The notes under the pieces are model-generated. The model was not told where the DNA came from. It saw only the letters and a list, made by a program, of their open reading frames with translations, and made no database searches. Below, piece by piece: positions 8,383-18,456 of a stretch of DNA of 55,373 nucleotides. The stretch is from Streptosporangiaceae bacterium (lineage in GTDB: Bacteria > Actinomycetota > Actinomycetes > Streptosporangiales > Streptosporangiaceae). Location of the stretch: the NCBI GenBank assembly GCA_019239975.1, contig JAFAZE010000101.1:1-55373 (forward strand). The letters run 5' to 3'. Numbering within the stretch: position 1 is the stretch's first letter; each line of letters opens with the position of its first letter. The translations under genes were made by a program, and so were the position numbers.

Positions 8383-8889
8383 ATGGGGAATATTGCAACG
8401 GCTGCTGCGGCGACGTCCTCCGGCAGCAACCCCACGTTTCTGATCCTGATCGTGGTCGTGTTCGTGGGTATCTACTTTCTTATGATCCGGCCGCAGCGGC
8501 AGCGGCAGCAGCGGATCCAGCAGCAGCAGAGCGCCGTGACGCCGGGCGCGCGGGTCAGGACGACCGCGGGCATGTACGCCACGGTCGTCGCGGTCGACGG
8601 CGACGACGTGGTCCTCGAGGTCGCGCCGGGTGTCGAGGTCCGGTACATGAAGCGGGCCATCATGGACGTCGTCAGCGAGGGCGAGCCGGTCGTGGACGCT
8701 CCGGCGGACTACAGCGCCGAAGACTCGCCAGCGGACGAGCATGACGGCGAGGCCGCCGGGTCCTCCGCCGGCGAATGGGACGGCACGACCACCGACGCCT
8801 GGCATGACACCAAGGACACCACCGATGACGTGACGGACAACGGCAGCGCCACGAAGGCTGAGACCGGCAGCCCCACGAAGAAGGACTGA
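8383..8889 (+). CDS. yajC: Preprotein translocase accessory subunit YajC
   Basis: Single-pass inner-membrane protein that associates with SecDF. 168 residues: a short N-terminus, a membrane helix at about residues 20-38 (FLILIVVVFVGIYFLMI), the family motif RPQRQRQQRIQ, and the compact SH3-like domain GARVRTTAGMYATVVAVDGDDVVLEVAPGVEVRYMKRAI. The last 65 residues are an acidic Asp/Ser/Thr-rich tail, longer than in E. coli but common in actinobacteria. ATG 8383 has GGAAGG upstream. secD follows after 40 bases. Confidence 0.95.
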   Translation: MGNIATAAAATSSGSNPTFLILIVVVFVGIYFLMIRPQRQRQQRIQQQQSAVTPGARVRTTAGMYATVVAVDGDDVVLEVAPGVEVRYMKRAIMDVVSEGEPVVDAPADYSAEDSPADEHDGEAAGSSAGEWDGTTTDAWHDTKDTTDDVTDNGSATKAETGSPTKKD

Positions 8890-8929
8890 CCGGGGCTAGC
8901 TCACAGGCAGGCGAAGAGGCAGGCGAGAA

Positions 8930-10876
8930 GTGGCACCCCCAAGAAGGAGCGGCCCGCGGCCCTGGCGGGCGCTCGCGGCGCTGGCCGTGCTGATCGTGGT
9001 CATGCTGATCGGGATCACCGGGAAGGACACGTTCAATCCGGGCAAGTGGCACAGCCACTTCAAGGTCGGCCTCGGGCTTGACCTTTCGAGCGGCACCCAG
9101 GTGACGCTCCAGGCCGTGACGGCGCACGGCACCCCGACGGCCGGATCCATGAGCCAGGCCATCTCGATCATGGAGTCGCGGGTCAACGGGACGGGCAACA
9201 CCGGTGCCCAGGTGCAGCAGGTGGGCCCCGACCAGATCAACGTGTCGGTCCCCGGCAAGGGGTCGCAGCAGGTGATCAACCTGGTCAGCACCACCGCGCA
9301 GCTGAGGTTCCGCCAGGTGCTGCTGGAGGCCAACGGCCTGGCCTCGACGAGCACCACGCCCTCGGCGAAGGCCACCCCGTCCGCGAGCGCGAGCCCGCCG
9401 GGCCGGGCCAGCCCCTCGTCCACCGCGACGCCGAAGCCCACCGCGACGGCGAGCACCAAGGCGAAGATCACCCATTCCGGCGGGTCCGCCGCGGGCCAGG
9501 CGCTGACCACCGCCGCCCACACGGCGGCGTCCCCGGCGCCGAAGGCCAGCGCGACGGCCTCTCCGCACGCGAGCGCCTCTCCGCACGCGAGCGCGAGCCC
9601 GGCGGCGACCTCGCCGGCGCCGTCCGGCGCCGCCGGCGATGCCTCCAAGGTGAACCCCAGCGTGCTCAAGCTGTTCGACAAGCTCGTCTGCAAGCCCGGT
9701 GTCAACGGCAACGTCAACGACAGCTGGAAGGACACGGTCGGTTACAAGTCGTCCAACCAGTGGGACGACGTGAACAGCCAGATCGTCTCCTGTGACGCCA
9801 GCGGTATCAAGTACGTCCTCGACAAGCCCGTGGTGCTCGGCAGCCAGCTGACCTCGGCGTCGGCGGGCATCGCGCAGAACCAGACCGCCTGGCAGGTCAA
9901 CGTGTCGCTGAACGGCCCGGCGACCGCGTCGTTCGGCAGGCTCACCACCCAGCAAAACAGCGATTACTACGCCAACGGCGCCTACCAGACCAACGCCAAC
10001 GACTCGGCGCTCGACCAGATAGGGGTCGTTCTCGACGGCAACGTGGTCGAGGCGCCGCTGACCGAGGGCGCGCTCGTGACCGGCCAGTTCGAGATCAGCG
10101 GCGGCAACCCCGGGTTCACCGAGACGCAGGCGACCAACCTGGCGAACGTGCTCAAGTACGGTGCGCTGCCGCTGACGTTCAAGCTGCAGAACGTCCAGTC
10201 GGTCTCGGCGCAGCTCGGCCACAGCTCGCTGACCGCCGGGCTGATCGCCGCTATCATCGGGCTGGCGCTGGTCGTGGCCTACTCGTTCCTTTACTACCGC
10301 GGCCTGGGCCTGGTGTCGGTTTCCAGCCTGTTCATCGCCGCGCTGCTCTCCTACCTGTCGGTGGTGCTGCTCAGCGAGTACCAGAGCTTCACGATGACGC
10401 TGGCCGCCATCGCCGGACTCGTCGTGGCGATCGGCATCACCGCCGACTCGTTCGTGGTGTTCTTCGAACGATTGCGTGACGAGGTGCGGGACGGCAAGTC
10501 CCTCCGGCCGGCCGTCGAGAGCGGCTGGAAGCGCGCCAGGCGCACGATCCTGGTGTCGGACACCGTGTCGTTCCTCGCGGCGCTGCTCCTGTACCACTTC
10601 GCCGTCGGCGACGTGCAGGGCTTCGCGTACACGCTGGGCCTGACGACACTGATCGACGTGGTGGTCGTTTTCCTGTTCACCAAGCCCATGGTGACCCTGC
10701 TGGCGGGAACCAGGTTCTTCAGCAGCGGGCACCGGTGGTCCGGGCTCGACCCGGCACGGCTCGGCGCCCGCACCCCATGGCGGTCCTCCGTGCCGCGCCC
10801 GGTGCGCACCGGGACGGGCACCGCGGCGAGGTCTTCGGCTACCCGGACAGGCTCCTCGACGACGAGGGAGGCATGA
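8930..10876 (+). CDS. secD: Protein translocase subunit SecD
   Basis: Proton-motive-force driven factor that pulls exported proteins from SecYEG. 648 residues. The N-terminal membrane helix is at residues 13-31, followed by the P1 region (VGLGLDLSSGTQVTLQA), periplasmic domain, and five C-terminal helices with GIAITADS-like GITADSFVVFFERLRDE, as in RND transporters. Between the P1 halves is a long Ala/Ser/Thr/Pro/Lys-rich linker (about residues 140-240) with repeated ASPHAS units, outside the conserved fold. The start is GTG 8930; its stop overlaps secF by ATGA. Downstream of the last helix are about 65 Arg/Thr-rich residues. Confidence 0.96.
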   Translation: MAPPRRSGPRPWRALAALAVLIVVMLIGITGKDTFNPGKWHSHFKVGLGLDLSSGTQVTLQAVTAHGTPTAGSMSQAISIMESRVNGTGNTGAQVQQVGPDQINVSVPGKGSQQVINLVSTTAQLRFRQVLLEANGLASTSTTPSAKATPSASASPPGRASPSSTATPKPTATASTKAKITHSGGSAAGQALTTAAHTAASPAPKASATASPHASASPHASASPAATSPAPSGAAGDASKVNPSVLKLFDKLVCKPGVNGNVNDSWKDTVGYKSSNQWDDVNSQIVSCDASGIKYVLDKPVVLGSQLTSASAGIAQNQTAWQVNVSLNGPATASFGRLTTQQNSDYYANGAYQTNANDSALDQIGVVLDGNVVEAPLTEGALVTGQFEISGGNPGFTETQATNLANVLKYGALPLTFKLQNVQSVSAQLGHSSLTAGLIAAIIGLALVVAYSFLYYRGLGLVSVSSLFIAALLSYLSVVLLSEYQSFTMTLAAIAGLVVAIGITADSFVVFFERLRDEVRDGKSLRPAVESGWKRARRTILVSDTVSFLAALLLYHFAVGDVQGFAYTLGLTTLIDVVVVFLFTKPMVTLLAGTRFFSSGHRWSGLDPARLGARTPWRSSVPRPVRTGTGTAARSSATRTGSSTTREA

Positions 10877-12159
10877 TGTCGCGCCTGGGTGACATTCCCG
10901 GACGGCTCTACCGGGGCGACGTCTCCATCAACTTCGTCGGCCGGCAGCGGATGTGGTACGCCATCTCCGGCGTGATCCTGCTGGTCAGCGTCCTGGCGTT
11001 GCTCTTCCGCGGCCTGCACTACAGCGTGGACTTCAAGGGCGGCGCGGTCTTCTCGTTCCACGACCCGGCGGTGACGTCCAGCGGCTCGATCTCCCGCGTG
11101 GTGAACAGCGCGGGCGGCGGCGACGCGACCGTTCAGAACGTGGGCATCGGCAGCCACCAGAGCTGGCAGATACAGACAAAGCAGCTCACCACGCCGCAGA
11201 TCGAGCACGTCCAGAACGCGCTGTCCAGGACGTTCGGCATCCCGGTGAACAACATCAACACCACGTTCGTCGGGCCCACCTGGGGCAGCGAGATCACGCA
11301 CAAGGCGGCCGAGGCGCTGATCGTCTTCCTGATCGTGATCGTGCTGTACCTGTCGATCGCCTTCGAGTGGAAGATGGCGATCGCGGCGTTCGTCGCGCTC
11401 GCGCACGACATCGTGATCACGGTGGGTGTCTACGCGCTGACGGGTTTCCAGGTCAGCCCCACCTCGGTCATCGGCCTGCTGACGATCCTGGGGTACTCGC
11501 TCTACGACACGGTGGTCGTGTTCGACAAGGTCCGGGAGAATACCGCCGGCCTGCTCAGCAGCGGGCGAAGTACGTACAGCCAGGCGGCGAACCTGGCGCT
11601 GAACCAGACCCTGGTCAGGTCGATCAACACCTCGCTGATCGCGCTGCTGCCGGTCGCCTCGATCCTGTTCGTCGGGGCCGGCCTGCTCGGCGCGGGCACG
11701 CTCAAGGATCTGGCCCTGGTGCTGTTCGTCGGCATGCTGTCCGGCACGTACTCCTCGATCTGCATCGCGACGCCGGTGCTGGCCGACCTGAAGGAACGCG
11801 AGCCCCAGTACCGGGCGCTGGCCAAGCGGGTCCTGGCCCGCCAGGCGGGTTCCCGCGCCGCGAAGCGGGCCGCCGCCAGGGCACAGGCGCCGGGCCGCCG
11901 CGATGGCGGCCTGGCCGGCGATGACACGCCGGGCGCCGCCGCCGACACGGCCGCCGTGGAAGAGCAGGATGCGGTCCTGGACACCGTGGACGACCGCGAC
12001 GACGTGGCCCGGCCCGACGAGAGCGAGCTGACCGTCTCCGCGTCCCAGGCAAGGACGCCGCGCCCGGCGGGCGGCGCCCGGCCGTCCGGTCCCCGGCAGC
12101 AGCCGCGCCGCACCAGCGCCGCCCAGCGCCGCCCCGGTGCCCGGAAGAAGCGGCGCTAG
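10873..12159 (+). CDS. secF: Protein translocase subunit SecF
   Basis: Membrane partner of SecD in the SecDF complex. 428 residues. Helix 1 (YAISGVILLVSVLALLF) is followed by the signature VDFKGGAVF, the periplasmic P4 domain, and the helix cluster containing DIVITVGVYALTGFQVSPTSVIGLLTILGYSLYDTVVVFDKVREN, the proton-path region. The final 115 residues are basic and Ala/Arg/Pro/Asp-rich without predicted helices, an actinobacterial extension likely cytosolic. ATG 10873 (or 10876) has GAGGGAGG upstream and overlaps the secD stop. Confidence 0.96.
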   Translation: MMSRLGDIPGRLYRGDVSINFVGRQRMWYAISGVILLVSVLALLFRGLHYSVDFKGGAVFSFHDPAVTSSGSISRVVNSAGGGDATVQNVGIGSHQSWQIQTKQLTTPQIEHVQNALSRTFGIPVNNINTTFVGPTWGSEITHKAAEALIVFLIVIVLYLSIAFEWKMAIAAFVALAHDIVITVGVYALTGFQVSPTSVIGLLTILGYSLYDTVVVFDKVRENTAGLLSSGRSTYSQAANLALNQTLVRSINTSLIALLPVASILFVGAGLLGAGTLKDLALVLFVGMLSGTYSSICIATPVLADLKEREPQYRALAKRVLARQAGSRAAKRAAARAQAPGRRDGGLAGDDTPGAAADTAAVEEQDAVLDTVDDRDDVARPDESELTVSASQARTPRPAGGARPSGPRQQPRRTSAAQRRPGARKKRR

Positions 12160-12179
12160 TGAGGGAGGGCGGCGAACCC

Positions 12180-12731
12180 GTGCAGCCAGAACCTCAGGGG
12201 GAAAGCGCGCCGGAGGACTACGGCAGCCTGGTCAAGTCGCTCGTGCGTGACGTTCCCGACTACCCGGAGCCGGGGGTCGTCTTCAAGGACATCACGCCGC
12301 TGCTCGCCGACGGCCGGGCGTTCGCGACCGTCGTGGAAGGGCTGTCGGCCGGGTACGGGCCGGTGGACAAGGTGGCCGGGATCGAGGCCCGCGGCTTCAT
12401 CCTCGCGGCGCCGGTGGCGTGCAACATCGGCGCGGGGTTCGTGCCGGTCCGCAAGCAGGGCAAGCTGCCCTCGGCGACGTTCACCCAGGAGTACGAGCTG
12501 GAGTACGGCCGCGCGACCATCGAGGTTCACCAGGACGCGTTCGAGCCGGGCGACCGGGTCCTGGTCGTCGACGACGTGCTGGCCACCGGCGGGACCGCGC
12601 GCGCCACGGCGGACCTGGTCATCCGGGCCGGAGCGCAGGTCGCAGGCATCGTGGTCCTGCTCGAGCTGTCCTTCCTCAACGGCCGCGCCAAGCTCCCCGG
12701 CATAGACGTCCGCGCCCTCCTGACGGTCTGA
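12180..12731 (+). CDS. apt: Adenine phosphoribosyltransferase
   Basis: Converts adenine and PRPP to AMP in purine salvage. 183 residues from GTG 12180, chosen because GGGAGGG lies about 11 bases upstream. GTG 12159, overlapping the secF stop, is the alternative and adds seven residues. The family start VRDVPDYPEPGVVFKDITPLLAD, the adenine pocket IEARGFILAAPVA and the PRPP loop VLVVDDVLATGGTARA are intact. Its place between secF and rel is conserved in actinobacteria. Confidence 0.95.
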   Translation: MQPEPQGESAPEDYGSLVKSLVRDVPDYPEPGVVFKDITPLLADGRAFATVVEGLSAGYGPVDKVAGIEARGFILAAPVACNIGAGFVPVRKQGKLPSATFTQEYELEYGRATIEVHQDAFEPGDRVLVVDDVLATGGTARATADLVIRAGAQVAGIVVLLELSFLNGRAKLPGIDVRALLTV

Positions 12732-12744
12732 ACCGCGGGAATCG

Positions 12745-12786
12745 CACCAGTGCCGGCGGGAGTTAGCACTGGTCAGTACACTGGTG
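12745..12786 (+). promoter_or_regulatory. Inverted and direct repeats with a -10 element before rel
   Basis: ACCAGTGC (12746-12753) pairs with GCACTGGT (12766-12773). A second CACTGGTG follows at 12779-12786, overlapping the candidate -10 TACACT (12777-12782) and running into TTTT. No good -35 is visible. The block could be an apt terminator, a regulator site on the rel promoter, or both. Confidence 0.4.
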
Positions 12787-12810
12787 TTTTGGCAGGCGTG
12801 AGGAGCGCGA

Positions 12811-15375
12811 GTGGCCGGTGACGTGATCACGACCGGCACGGCTGGCGCAGGCGCCGCCAGGCTCGGGGATCCAGGCCTCCCTGGGGAGGTCGGCGACCAG
12901 ACGGCCCAGGCGGCGACGGCTACCGTGTCTGACCGCGTCATGCCCGCCATCCCCGCGCCAGATACCGAGTCGCCGGATGCACAGGATTCAGTGCCGCCGC
13001 CCGCAGCGCCGGGCACACCGCCCGCAGCGCCGCCGGGCAAAGGGACCGGGCGAACCGAGGCCGCACCAGCCCAGCCCAGAAGGCCCCGGTCTACGGGATC
13101 ACGGGACACGGCGGCGCAGTCTGCCCCGTCCGGCGTCGGCGTGCGCCGCCGCCTCGCGAGGCTGGGAGCCCAGCGGGGGTCCGGAGTGAATCCTGTACTC
13201 GAGCCGCTCATCAAGACCGTCCGTAACACGCACCCGAAGGCCGACGTCCGGCTGGTCGAGCGCGCCTACGATGTCGCGGCGTACTGGCACCGGGACCAGA
13301 AGCGCAAGAGCGGCGACCCGTACATCACGCACCCGCTCGCCGTCGCCACCATCCTCGCCGAGCTCGGCATGAACACCGAGACGCTGTGCGCGGCCCTGCT
13401 GCACGACACCGTCGAGGACACCCCGTACACGCTGGTCGAGCTGCGCGGCGAGTTCGGCGAGGACGTCGCGGCGCTGGTCGACGGGGTGACCAAGCTGGAC
13501 AAGGTCAAGTACGGCGAGTCCGCCGAGGCCGAGACCGTGCGCAAAATGGTCGTCGCGATGTCCAAGGACATCCGTGTCCTGGTCATCAAGCTCGCGGACC
13601 GGCTGCACAACATGCGCACGCTGCGCTACCTGCCCCGGGAAAAGCAGGAGCGCAAGGCCCGGGAGGTCCTGGAGATCTTCGCGCCGCTCGCGCACCGGCT
13701 GGGCATGAACAAGGTCAAGCACGAGCTCGAGGACCTGGCGTTCGCCACGCTCTACCCGAAGCGCTACGACGAGATCGTGCGGCTGGTCTACGAGAGGTCA
13801 CCTCGCCGGGACGACTTCATGCAGGAGGTCATCGCGGACCTGTCCGGCGACCTGCACGAGGCGAAGATCAAGGGAAGGGTCACCGGCCGCCCGAAGAACT
13901 ACTACTCGATCTACCAGAAGATGATCGCCCGCAACGTCGGCTTCGACGACATCTACGACCTGGTGGGCATCCGGGTCCTCGTCGACTCGGTGCGGGACTG
14001 CTACGCGGCGCTCGGCACGATCCACGCGCGATGGAACCCGGTACCCGGCCGGTTCAAGGACTACATCGCGATGCCGAAGTTCAACATGTACCAGTCGCTG
14101 CACACCACCGTCATCGGCCCCGGCGGCAAGTCGGTGGAACTGCAGATCCGCACCTGGGCCATGCACAAGCGGGCCGAGTACGGGGTCGCGGCGCACTGGA
14201 AGTACAAAGAAGAGATGATCTTCGGCGCCAAGGGCTCCAGCGGCGCCAAGGACGAGACAACCGAGATGGCCTGGCTCCGCCAGCTGGTCGACTGGCAGCG
14301 TGAGACCGAAGACCCCGCCGAGTTTCTCGACTCGCTCCGGTTCGACCTCGCGTCCGCCGAGGTCTATGTGTTCACCCCGCGCGGCGAGGTGATCGCGCTC
14401 CCGCAGGGCGCGACCCCGGTCGACTTCGCCTACGCGATTCACACCGAGGTCGGGCACCGGACGATCGGCGCCCGGGTCAACGGCCGCCTGGTCGCGCTGG
14501 AAAGCACGCTGGACAACGGCGACACGGTGGAGATCTTCACCTCCAAGGCGCAGGAGGCGGGACCGAGCCGGGACTGGCTCAAGTTCGTCAAGAGCGCCCG
14601 TGCCCGCAACAAGATCCGGCAGTGGTTCTCCAAGGAGCGCCGGGAGGCCGCGGTGGAGGCCGGCAAGGACCTCATCGCCCGCGCCATGCGCAAGCAGGGG
14701 CTGCCGCTGCAGCGGCTGGCGACCGCCGGCACCCTGCTCGACATCGCCAGGGAACTGCACTACTCCGACCTGTCCGCGCTGTACGCGGCCGTCGGCGACG
14801 GGCGCGTCAGCGCCCAGTCGGTTGCCACCAAGCTGGTCCGGTCGGCGGGCGGCCTGGCCGGCGCGCAGGAGGACCTGGCCGAGGCGACCACGCCGGCCAA
14901 GGCGCCGCAGCCCCGTGCTCCGGGCGATTCCGGCGTCGAGGTCGAGGGCGCGGCCGACGTGTGGGTACGGCTGTCGAAGTGCTGTACGCCGGTGCCCGGT
15001 GACGAGATCCAGGGCTTCGTCACACATGGCCATGGCGTCTCGGTGCACCGCGCCGACTGCGTCAACCTGGCTCACCTGACCGCGACACAGCGCGAGCGGA
15101 TGGTCACCGTGCACTGGGCGCCCACCGAGGGATCGGTGTTCCTCGTCGCGATCCAGGTGGAGGCGCTGGACCGGACACGGCTGCTGTCCGACATCACCAG
15201 GGTGCTGTCCGACCAGCACGTCAACATCCTGTCGGCGTCGGTGACGACCAGCAGGGACCGGGTGGCGATCAGCCGGTTCAGCTTCGAGATGGGCGACCCC
15301 AAGCACCTCGGCCACGTGCTGCGCGCCGTCCGCAACGTCGACGGCGTCTACGACGTCTACCGAATGACCAGCTAG
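12811..15375 (+). CDS. relA: Bifunctional (p)ppGpp synthetase/hydrolase Rel
   Basis: Stringent-response enzyme that makes and degrades (p)ppGpp. 854 residues. A disordered Pro/Ala-rich extension covers residues 1-125. The HD hydrolase domain follows with HDTVEDT (His198, Asp199) intact, so hydrolysis should be retained. The synthetase domain has [16 protein letters not shown] and [20 protein letters not shown]. Then come TGS ([31 protein letters not shown]), a Cys-rich zinc-finger/RIS region ([30 protein letters not shown]) and a C-terminal ACT domain. GTG 12811 has GAGGAG 6-11 bases upstream. The stop shares bases with the stop of the opposite gene. Confidence 0.97.
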   Translation: MAGDVITTGTAGAGAARLGDPGLPGEVGDQTAQAATATVSDRVMPAIPAPDTESPDAQDSVPPPAAPGTPPAAPPGKGTGRTEAAPAQPRRPRSTGSRDTAAQSAPSGVGVRRRLARLGAQRGSGVNPVLEPLIKTVRNTHPKADVRLVERAYDVAAYWHRDQKRKSGDPYITHPLAVATILAELGMNTETLCAALLHDTVEDTPYTLVELRGEFGEDVAALVDGVTKLDKVKYGESAEAETVRKMVVAMSKDIRVLVIKLADRLHNMRTLRYLPREKQERKAREVLEIFAPLAHRLGMNKVKHELEDLAFATLYPKRYDEIVRLVYERSPRRDDFMQEVIADLSGDLHEAKIKGRVTGRPKNYYSIYQKMIARNVGFDDIYDLVGIRVLVDSVRDCYAALGTIHARWNPVPGRFKDYIAMPKFNMYQSLHTTVIGPGGKSVELQIRTWAMHKRAEYGVAAHWKYKEEMIFGAKGSSGAKDETTEMAWLRQLVDWQRETEDPAEFLDSLRFDLASAEVYVFTPRGEVIALPQGATPVDFAYAIHTEVGHRTIGARVNGRLVALESTLDNGDTVEIFTSKAQEAGPSRDWLKFVKSARARNKIRQWFSKERREAAVEAGKDLIARAMRKQGLPLQRLATAGTLLDIARELHYSDLSALYAAVGDGRVSAQSVATKLVRSAGGLAGAQEDLAEATTPAKAPQPRAPGDSGVEVEGAADVWVRLSKCCTPVPGDEIQGFVTHGHGVSVHRADCVNLAHLTATQRERMVTVHWAPTEGSVFLVAIQVEALDRTRLLSDITRVLSDQHVNILSASVTTSRDRVAISRFSFEMGDPKHLGHVLRAVRNVDGVYDVYRMTS

Positions 15376-16610
15376 GAGCTGAACTCCGCCAGCGTGCGCT
15401 CGGCTTCTTCGAGCCAGGCGCGGCGCGCGGCCAGCGCCTCCTCCGCCTCGCGCTCCGCCTTGGCGTCACCGCGTTCGCGTGCCCGCGCCAGCTGGTCTTC
15501 CAGCCCCGATATCGCCGAGCGCAGCTGGGCGACCGTTCCCTCGGCCCGGGCGAGCGCCTCGGGGTTGGACTTGCGCCACTGGGTGTCCTCGGCCTTGCGT
15601 ACCGCTTCCTCCACGCGGCGCAGCCCGGACTCGAGCTGCTCCCGGGAGTCGCGCGGCACCGCGCCGGCCAGCTCCCAGCGTTCCTGGATGGAGCGCAGCG
15701 CGGAGCGGGCGGCGCGCACGTCGGTCACCGGGAGCAGGGCCTGCGCCTGCTCCAGCAGCTCCTGCTTCACCCGCGCGTGCTCGCGCAGCTCGGCCTCCTT
15801 GACCGAGAACACCTCCGCGCGGGCGGCGAAGAACTTGTCCTGTGCCTCACGGAACCGCTTCCACAGCTCGGCCTCGACGTCCCGGCCGGCCCGCCCGGCC
15901 TGCTTCCAGGCCCGCATCAGCTCGCGGAACGCGCTGGTCGTCGGCCCCCATGCGGTGGAGGTGCACAGCGCCTCCGCCTCGGCCACGATCTTCTCCTTGC
16001 GCAGCCGGACCTGCTCCCGGTCGGCCTCCAGCGTCGCGAAATACGCCTTGCGCCGCTTGGTGAACTGGTTACGCGCCGCCGACAGCCGCTTCCACAGCAC
16101 GGCCTCGACGGACCGGTCGGCGTGCGGGGCGGCCTTCCACTCCTCCAGGAGCTCGTGCATCCGCTCGCCGCTCGCCTTCCAGTGCGTCGCCTCGGCGGCG
16201 ATCTGCTCCGCCTCGGCCACGATCCGCTCCTTGACGTCGCGGGCCTCGGCCCGGGCCTGCTCCCGGGCCGCCCGCGCCTCCTCGCGGCGGTGACCTACCC
16301 GCTCGGTGAGCGCCTCCAGGCGGTCGCGCAGCCCGTCCAGGTCGCCGAGCGCGTTGGCCTCGCCGACGGACTTCAGCAGCCGCTGCACCGATGCCTGAGC
16401 CTGGGCCGGCGCGAGCTCGGTGCTGGTTATGCGCTGTTCGAGCAGGGTGACCTCGGTCTCCAGCGACTGGTACTTGCGCCGGAAGAACGTGAGCGCCTCC
16501 TCCGGGCTCCCCGCCTGCCACGAGCCGATCACCCGCTCGCCCTCGGCGGTACGCACGTAGACCGTCCCGTCGGCGTCTACCCGGCCCCACGGATCGTTGG
16601 CGGTGGTCAC
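15372..16610 (-). CDS. DUF349 coiled-coil protein
   Basis: 412 residues, almost all helical. After a short N-terminal strand region ([29 protein letters not shown]) come repeated DUF349 units, each centred on the pattern LLEEWKAA...[16 protein letters not shown]; at least three are visible. The C-terminal third is charged coiled coil. The family is widespread in actinobacteria next to rel; its role is not established. GTG 16610 has GGAGGT 6 bases upstream. It is downstream of the cyclophilin gene on the same strand (61-base gap), probably one transcript, and its stop overlaps the rel stop. Confidence 0.9.
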   Translation of the reverse strand: MTTANDPWGRVDADGTVYVRTAEGERVIGSWQAGSPEEALTFFRRKYQSLETEVTLLEQRITSTELAPAQAQASVQRLLKSVGEANALGDLDGLRDRLEALTERVGHRREEARAAREQARAEARDVKERIVAEAEQIAAEATHWKASGERMHELLEEWKAAPHADRSVEAVLWKRLSAARNQFTKRRKAYFATLEADREQVRLRKEKIVAEAEALCTSTAWGPTTSAFRELMRAWKQAGRAGRDVEAELWKRFREAQDKFFAARAEVFSVKEAELREHARVKQELLEQAQALLPVTDVRAARSALRSIQERWELAGAVPRDSREQLESGLRRVEEAVRKAEDTQWRKSNPEALARAEGTVAQLRSAISGLEDQLARARERGDAKAEREAEEALAARRAWLEEAERTLAEFSS

Positions 16611-16671
16611 GGCGAACCTCCTGGTTCTCCGCCGGCCCCGGTGCGGCCGGCTCAGGTCTCGCTATCTCACA

Positions 16672-17535
16672 TCAGGTCTTCTTGATCGTCACGCTGTCGA
16701 TGATGACCTTCTCCTTAGGTGCTCCGCCGCCCGCCCCGGCATACTGGCACGAGTAGCCACCCTTCGCTACATTCTGGACAATGTCCAGGCCAGATGTAAT
16801 GGTCCCGAACGGCGTATAGTCCGGCGGCAGGCTCGTGTTCTTGTAGACGAGGAAGAACTGGCTGCCGTTGCTGGTCGCGGTTCCGCTGTTGGCCATCGCG
16901 AGCGTTCCGGCGTTGTACTTCGCCCCGGTGAGGTTCTCGCTGGCGAACGCGTAACCCGGGCCGCCGGTGCCAACCTTGCTGGTCGAACCGCAGGTCAGCT
17001 TCGTCGCGGCGGTCGCGTACGGGTCCCCGCACTGCAGCATGTACAGCGGGGCGCTGTTGGACACCCGGTGGCACTGGCTGTTGTCCCAGTAGCCCGCCTC
17101 CGCCAAGTGGACGAACGAGTTGACCGTGCAGGTCGCCTTGGCGTTCAGCAGGTTGATAACAATTTTGCCGCGGTTGGTGTTGATCGTCGCCTGGTAGCTC
17201 GCCGTGTAGTCGGGGGCCGTCGGCGGCAGGCTCACCGACCGCGCGGCCGGCGGGCTCGATGTGTACGTACAGCGATGCGCTGGCTCGGCGATCGTGCTCG
17301 CCGCGGGGGTGGGCGACGCGGTGGGTGTCGGCGTGGACTTGGACGCCGCGGCGGAATTGCCGCCGCCCCCGGTGAGCAGAATGACGAGGCCCGCTATCAG
17401 GCCGGCGACGGCGCAGGCGGCGACGCCGATGCTGGTGCGCTTACGGATCTTGTGTACGTGTTCCACCCGGCGTTCCTGCTGGCGCATGTAGCGCTCACGA
17501 GCCCGCCTGCGCTGCCGATCCTTCTTACCCGCCAA
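16672..17535 (-). CDS. Membrane-anchored cyclophilin-type peptidyl-prolyl isomerase
   Basis: 287 residues from TTG 17535, which has a strong GGAGGT 8 bases upstream. The basic N-terminus (AGKKDRQRRRARERYMRQQERR) is followed by one membrane helix (about residues 35-55), a Ser/Thr/Pro linker and an extracytoplasmic cyclophilin domain. Conserved pieces are INLLNAKATCTVNSFVHLAEAGYWD, GTGGPGYAFASE, TLAMANSGTATSNGSQFFLVY and FGTITSGLDIV. Several cysteines in the catalytic domain suggest disulphides outside the cell. Expected to help fold secreted proteins. The same gene lies next to the DUF349 gene in Streptomyces. It is divergent from the hydrolase at 17725, with a shared 189-base control region. 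Confidence 0.92.
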   Translation of the reverse strand: MAGKKDRQRRRARERYMRQQERRVEHVHKIRKRTSIGVAACAVAGLIAGLVILLTGGGGNSAAASKSTPTPTASPTPAASTIAEPAHRCTYTSSPPAARSVSLPPTAPDYTASYQATINTNRGKIVINLLNAKATCTVNSFVHLAEAGYWDNSQCHRVSNSAPLYMLQCGDPYATAATKLTCGSTSKVGTGGPGYAFASENLTGAKYNAGTLAMANSGTATSNGSQFFLVYKNTSLPPDYTPFGTITSGLDIVQNVAKGGYSCQYAGAGGGAPKEKVIIDSVTIKKT

Positions 17536-17724
17536 CGGTCTGGACCTCCGTGTTCCCCATGAGCGATTGCCCCAGGCCAGCAACCCAAGCCCGATAATTC
17601 GCCAAAACGTCTGTCTTGACGGCGATCGTGCCCGATCGTTCGCGAATCGTACCTGGCCAGAATCAGAATAGGTACCGCCGTTATCGGTTCGCTGCCGTGA
17701 CGGCCGGCTCGGTAGCCTGTCTCC

Positions 17725-18456
17725 GTGCTAGTCACTGGGTTTCCCGCGGGTGCGCTCGCCGCCAACTGTTATGTGGTCGCGCCGGCCCCTGCCGAGGAAT
17801 GCGTGATCATCGACCCGGGTCAGGACGCGCAGCGCGGGATCGAGGAGATCCTCGCCCGCCATCGACTGAAGCCTATCGCGGTGCTGCTCACGCACGGTCA
17901 CATCGACCACGTGTGGTCGGTGGCGCCGCTCTGCGGCGCGAAAGACATCCCCGCGTTCATACATCCCGGTGATCGCGAGCTGCTCAGCGACCCGGCGAAG
18001 GGCTTCCCGCTCGGGCCCGGACAGGAGCTGTTCGGCGGCCTGACGTTGAGCGAGCCGGACGACGTGCGGGAGCTGACCGACGGCACCGCGCTGACCCTGG
18101 GCGGGGTCGAGCTGACCGTGGACCACGCACCCGGCCATACTCCCGGCTCCGTCACGTTCCGGACGGCCGGGACGCCGGGAACCCCCGGGACCCCCGGAAC
18201 CCCCGGGGCGCTGGGGATGCCGGAGGACGCTGGCGTGATCTTCAGCGGCGACCTGCTGTTCGCCGGCTCCATCGGCCGCACCGACCTGCCCGGTGGCGAC
18301 CACCGCGAGATCCTGCGCAGCCTGTCCCGGGTCTGCCTGACGCTGCCGGACGAGACGGTCGTGCTGGCCGGGCACGGCCCGCGGACGACGGTCGGGGCGG
18401 AGCGCCGCGGGAATCCGTTCCTGAGCGGCCTGCTGCCCGCGGCGAGGGGGTTGTAG
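17725..18456 (+). CDS. Metallo-beta-lactamase-fold hydrolase (glyoxalase II-like)
   Basis: 243 residues. The metal-binding signature THGHIDH, the later VDHAPGHTPGSV, the bridging Asp in VIFSGDLLFAGSIGR and the final His in VLAGHGPRTT define a di-metal hydrolase of the glyoxalase II-like group. The substrate is not known. A short GTPGTPGTPG repeat encoded by near-identical 9-base units sits in a surface loop. TAGCCT at 17713-17718, ending 6 bases before GTG 17725, would give a leaderless transcript. The stop TAG shares its G with the hisS start. Confidence 0.9.
   Translation: MLVTGFPAGALAANCYVVAPAPAEECVIIDPGQDAQRGIEEILARHRLKPIAVLLTHGHIDHVWSVAPLCGAKDIPAFIHPGDRELLSDPAKGFPLGPGQELFGGLTLSEPDDVRELTDGTALTLGGVELTVDHAPGHTPGSVTFRTAGTPGTPGTPGTPGALGMPEDAGVIFSGDLLFAGSIGRTDLPGGDHREILRSLSRVCLTLPDETVVLAGHGPRTTVGAERRGNPFLSGLLPAARGL

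Noticed and set aside
12762..12786. CIRCE (HrcA) operator before rel
   Set aside because: Only TTAGCACT matches; the required GAGTGCTAA half is missing.
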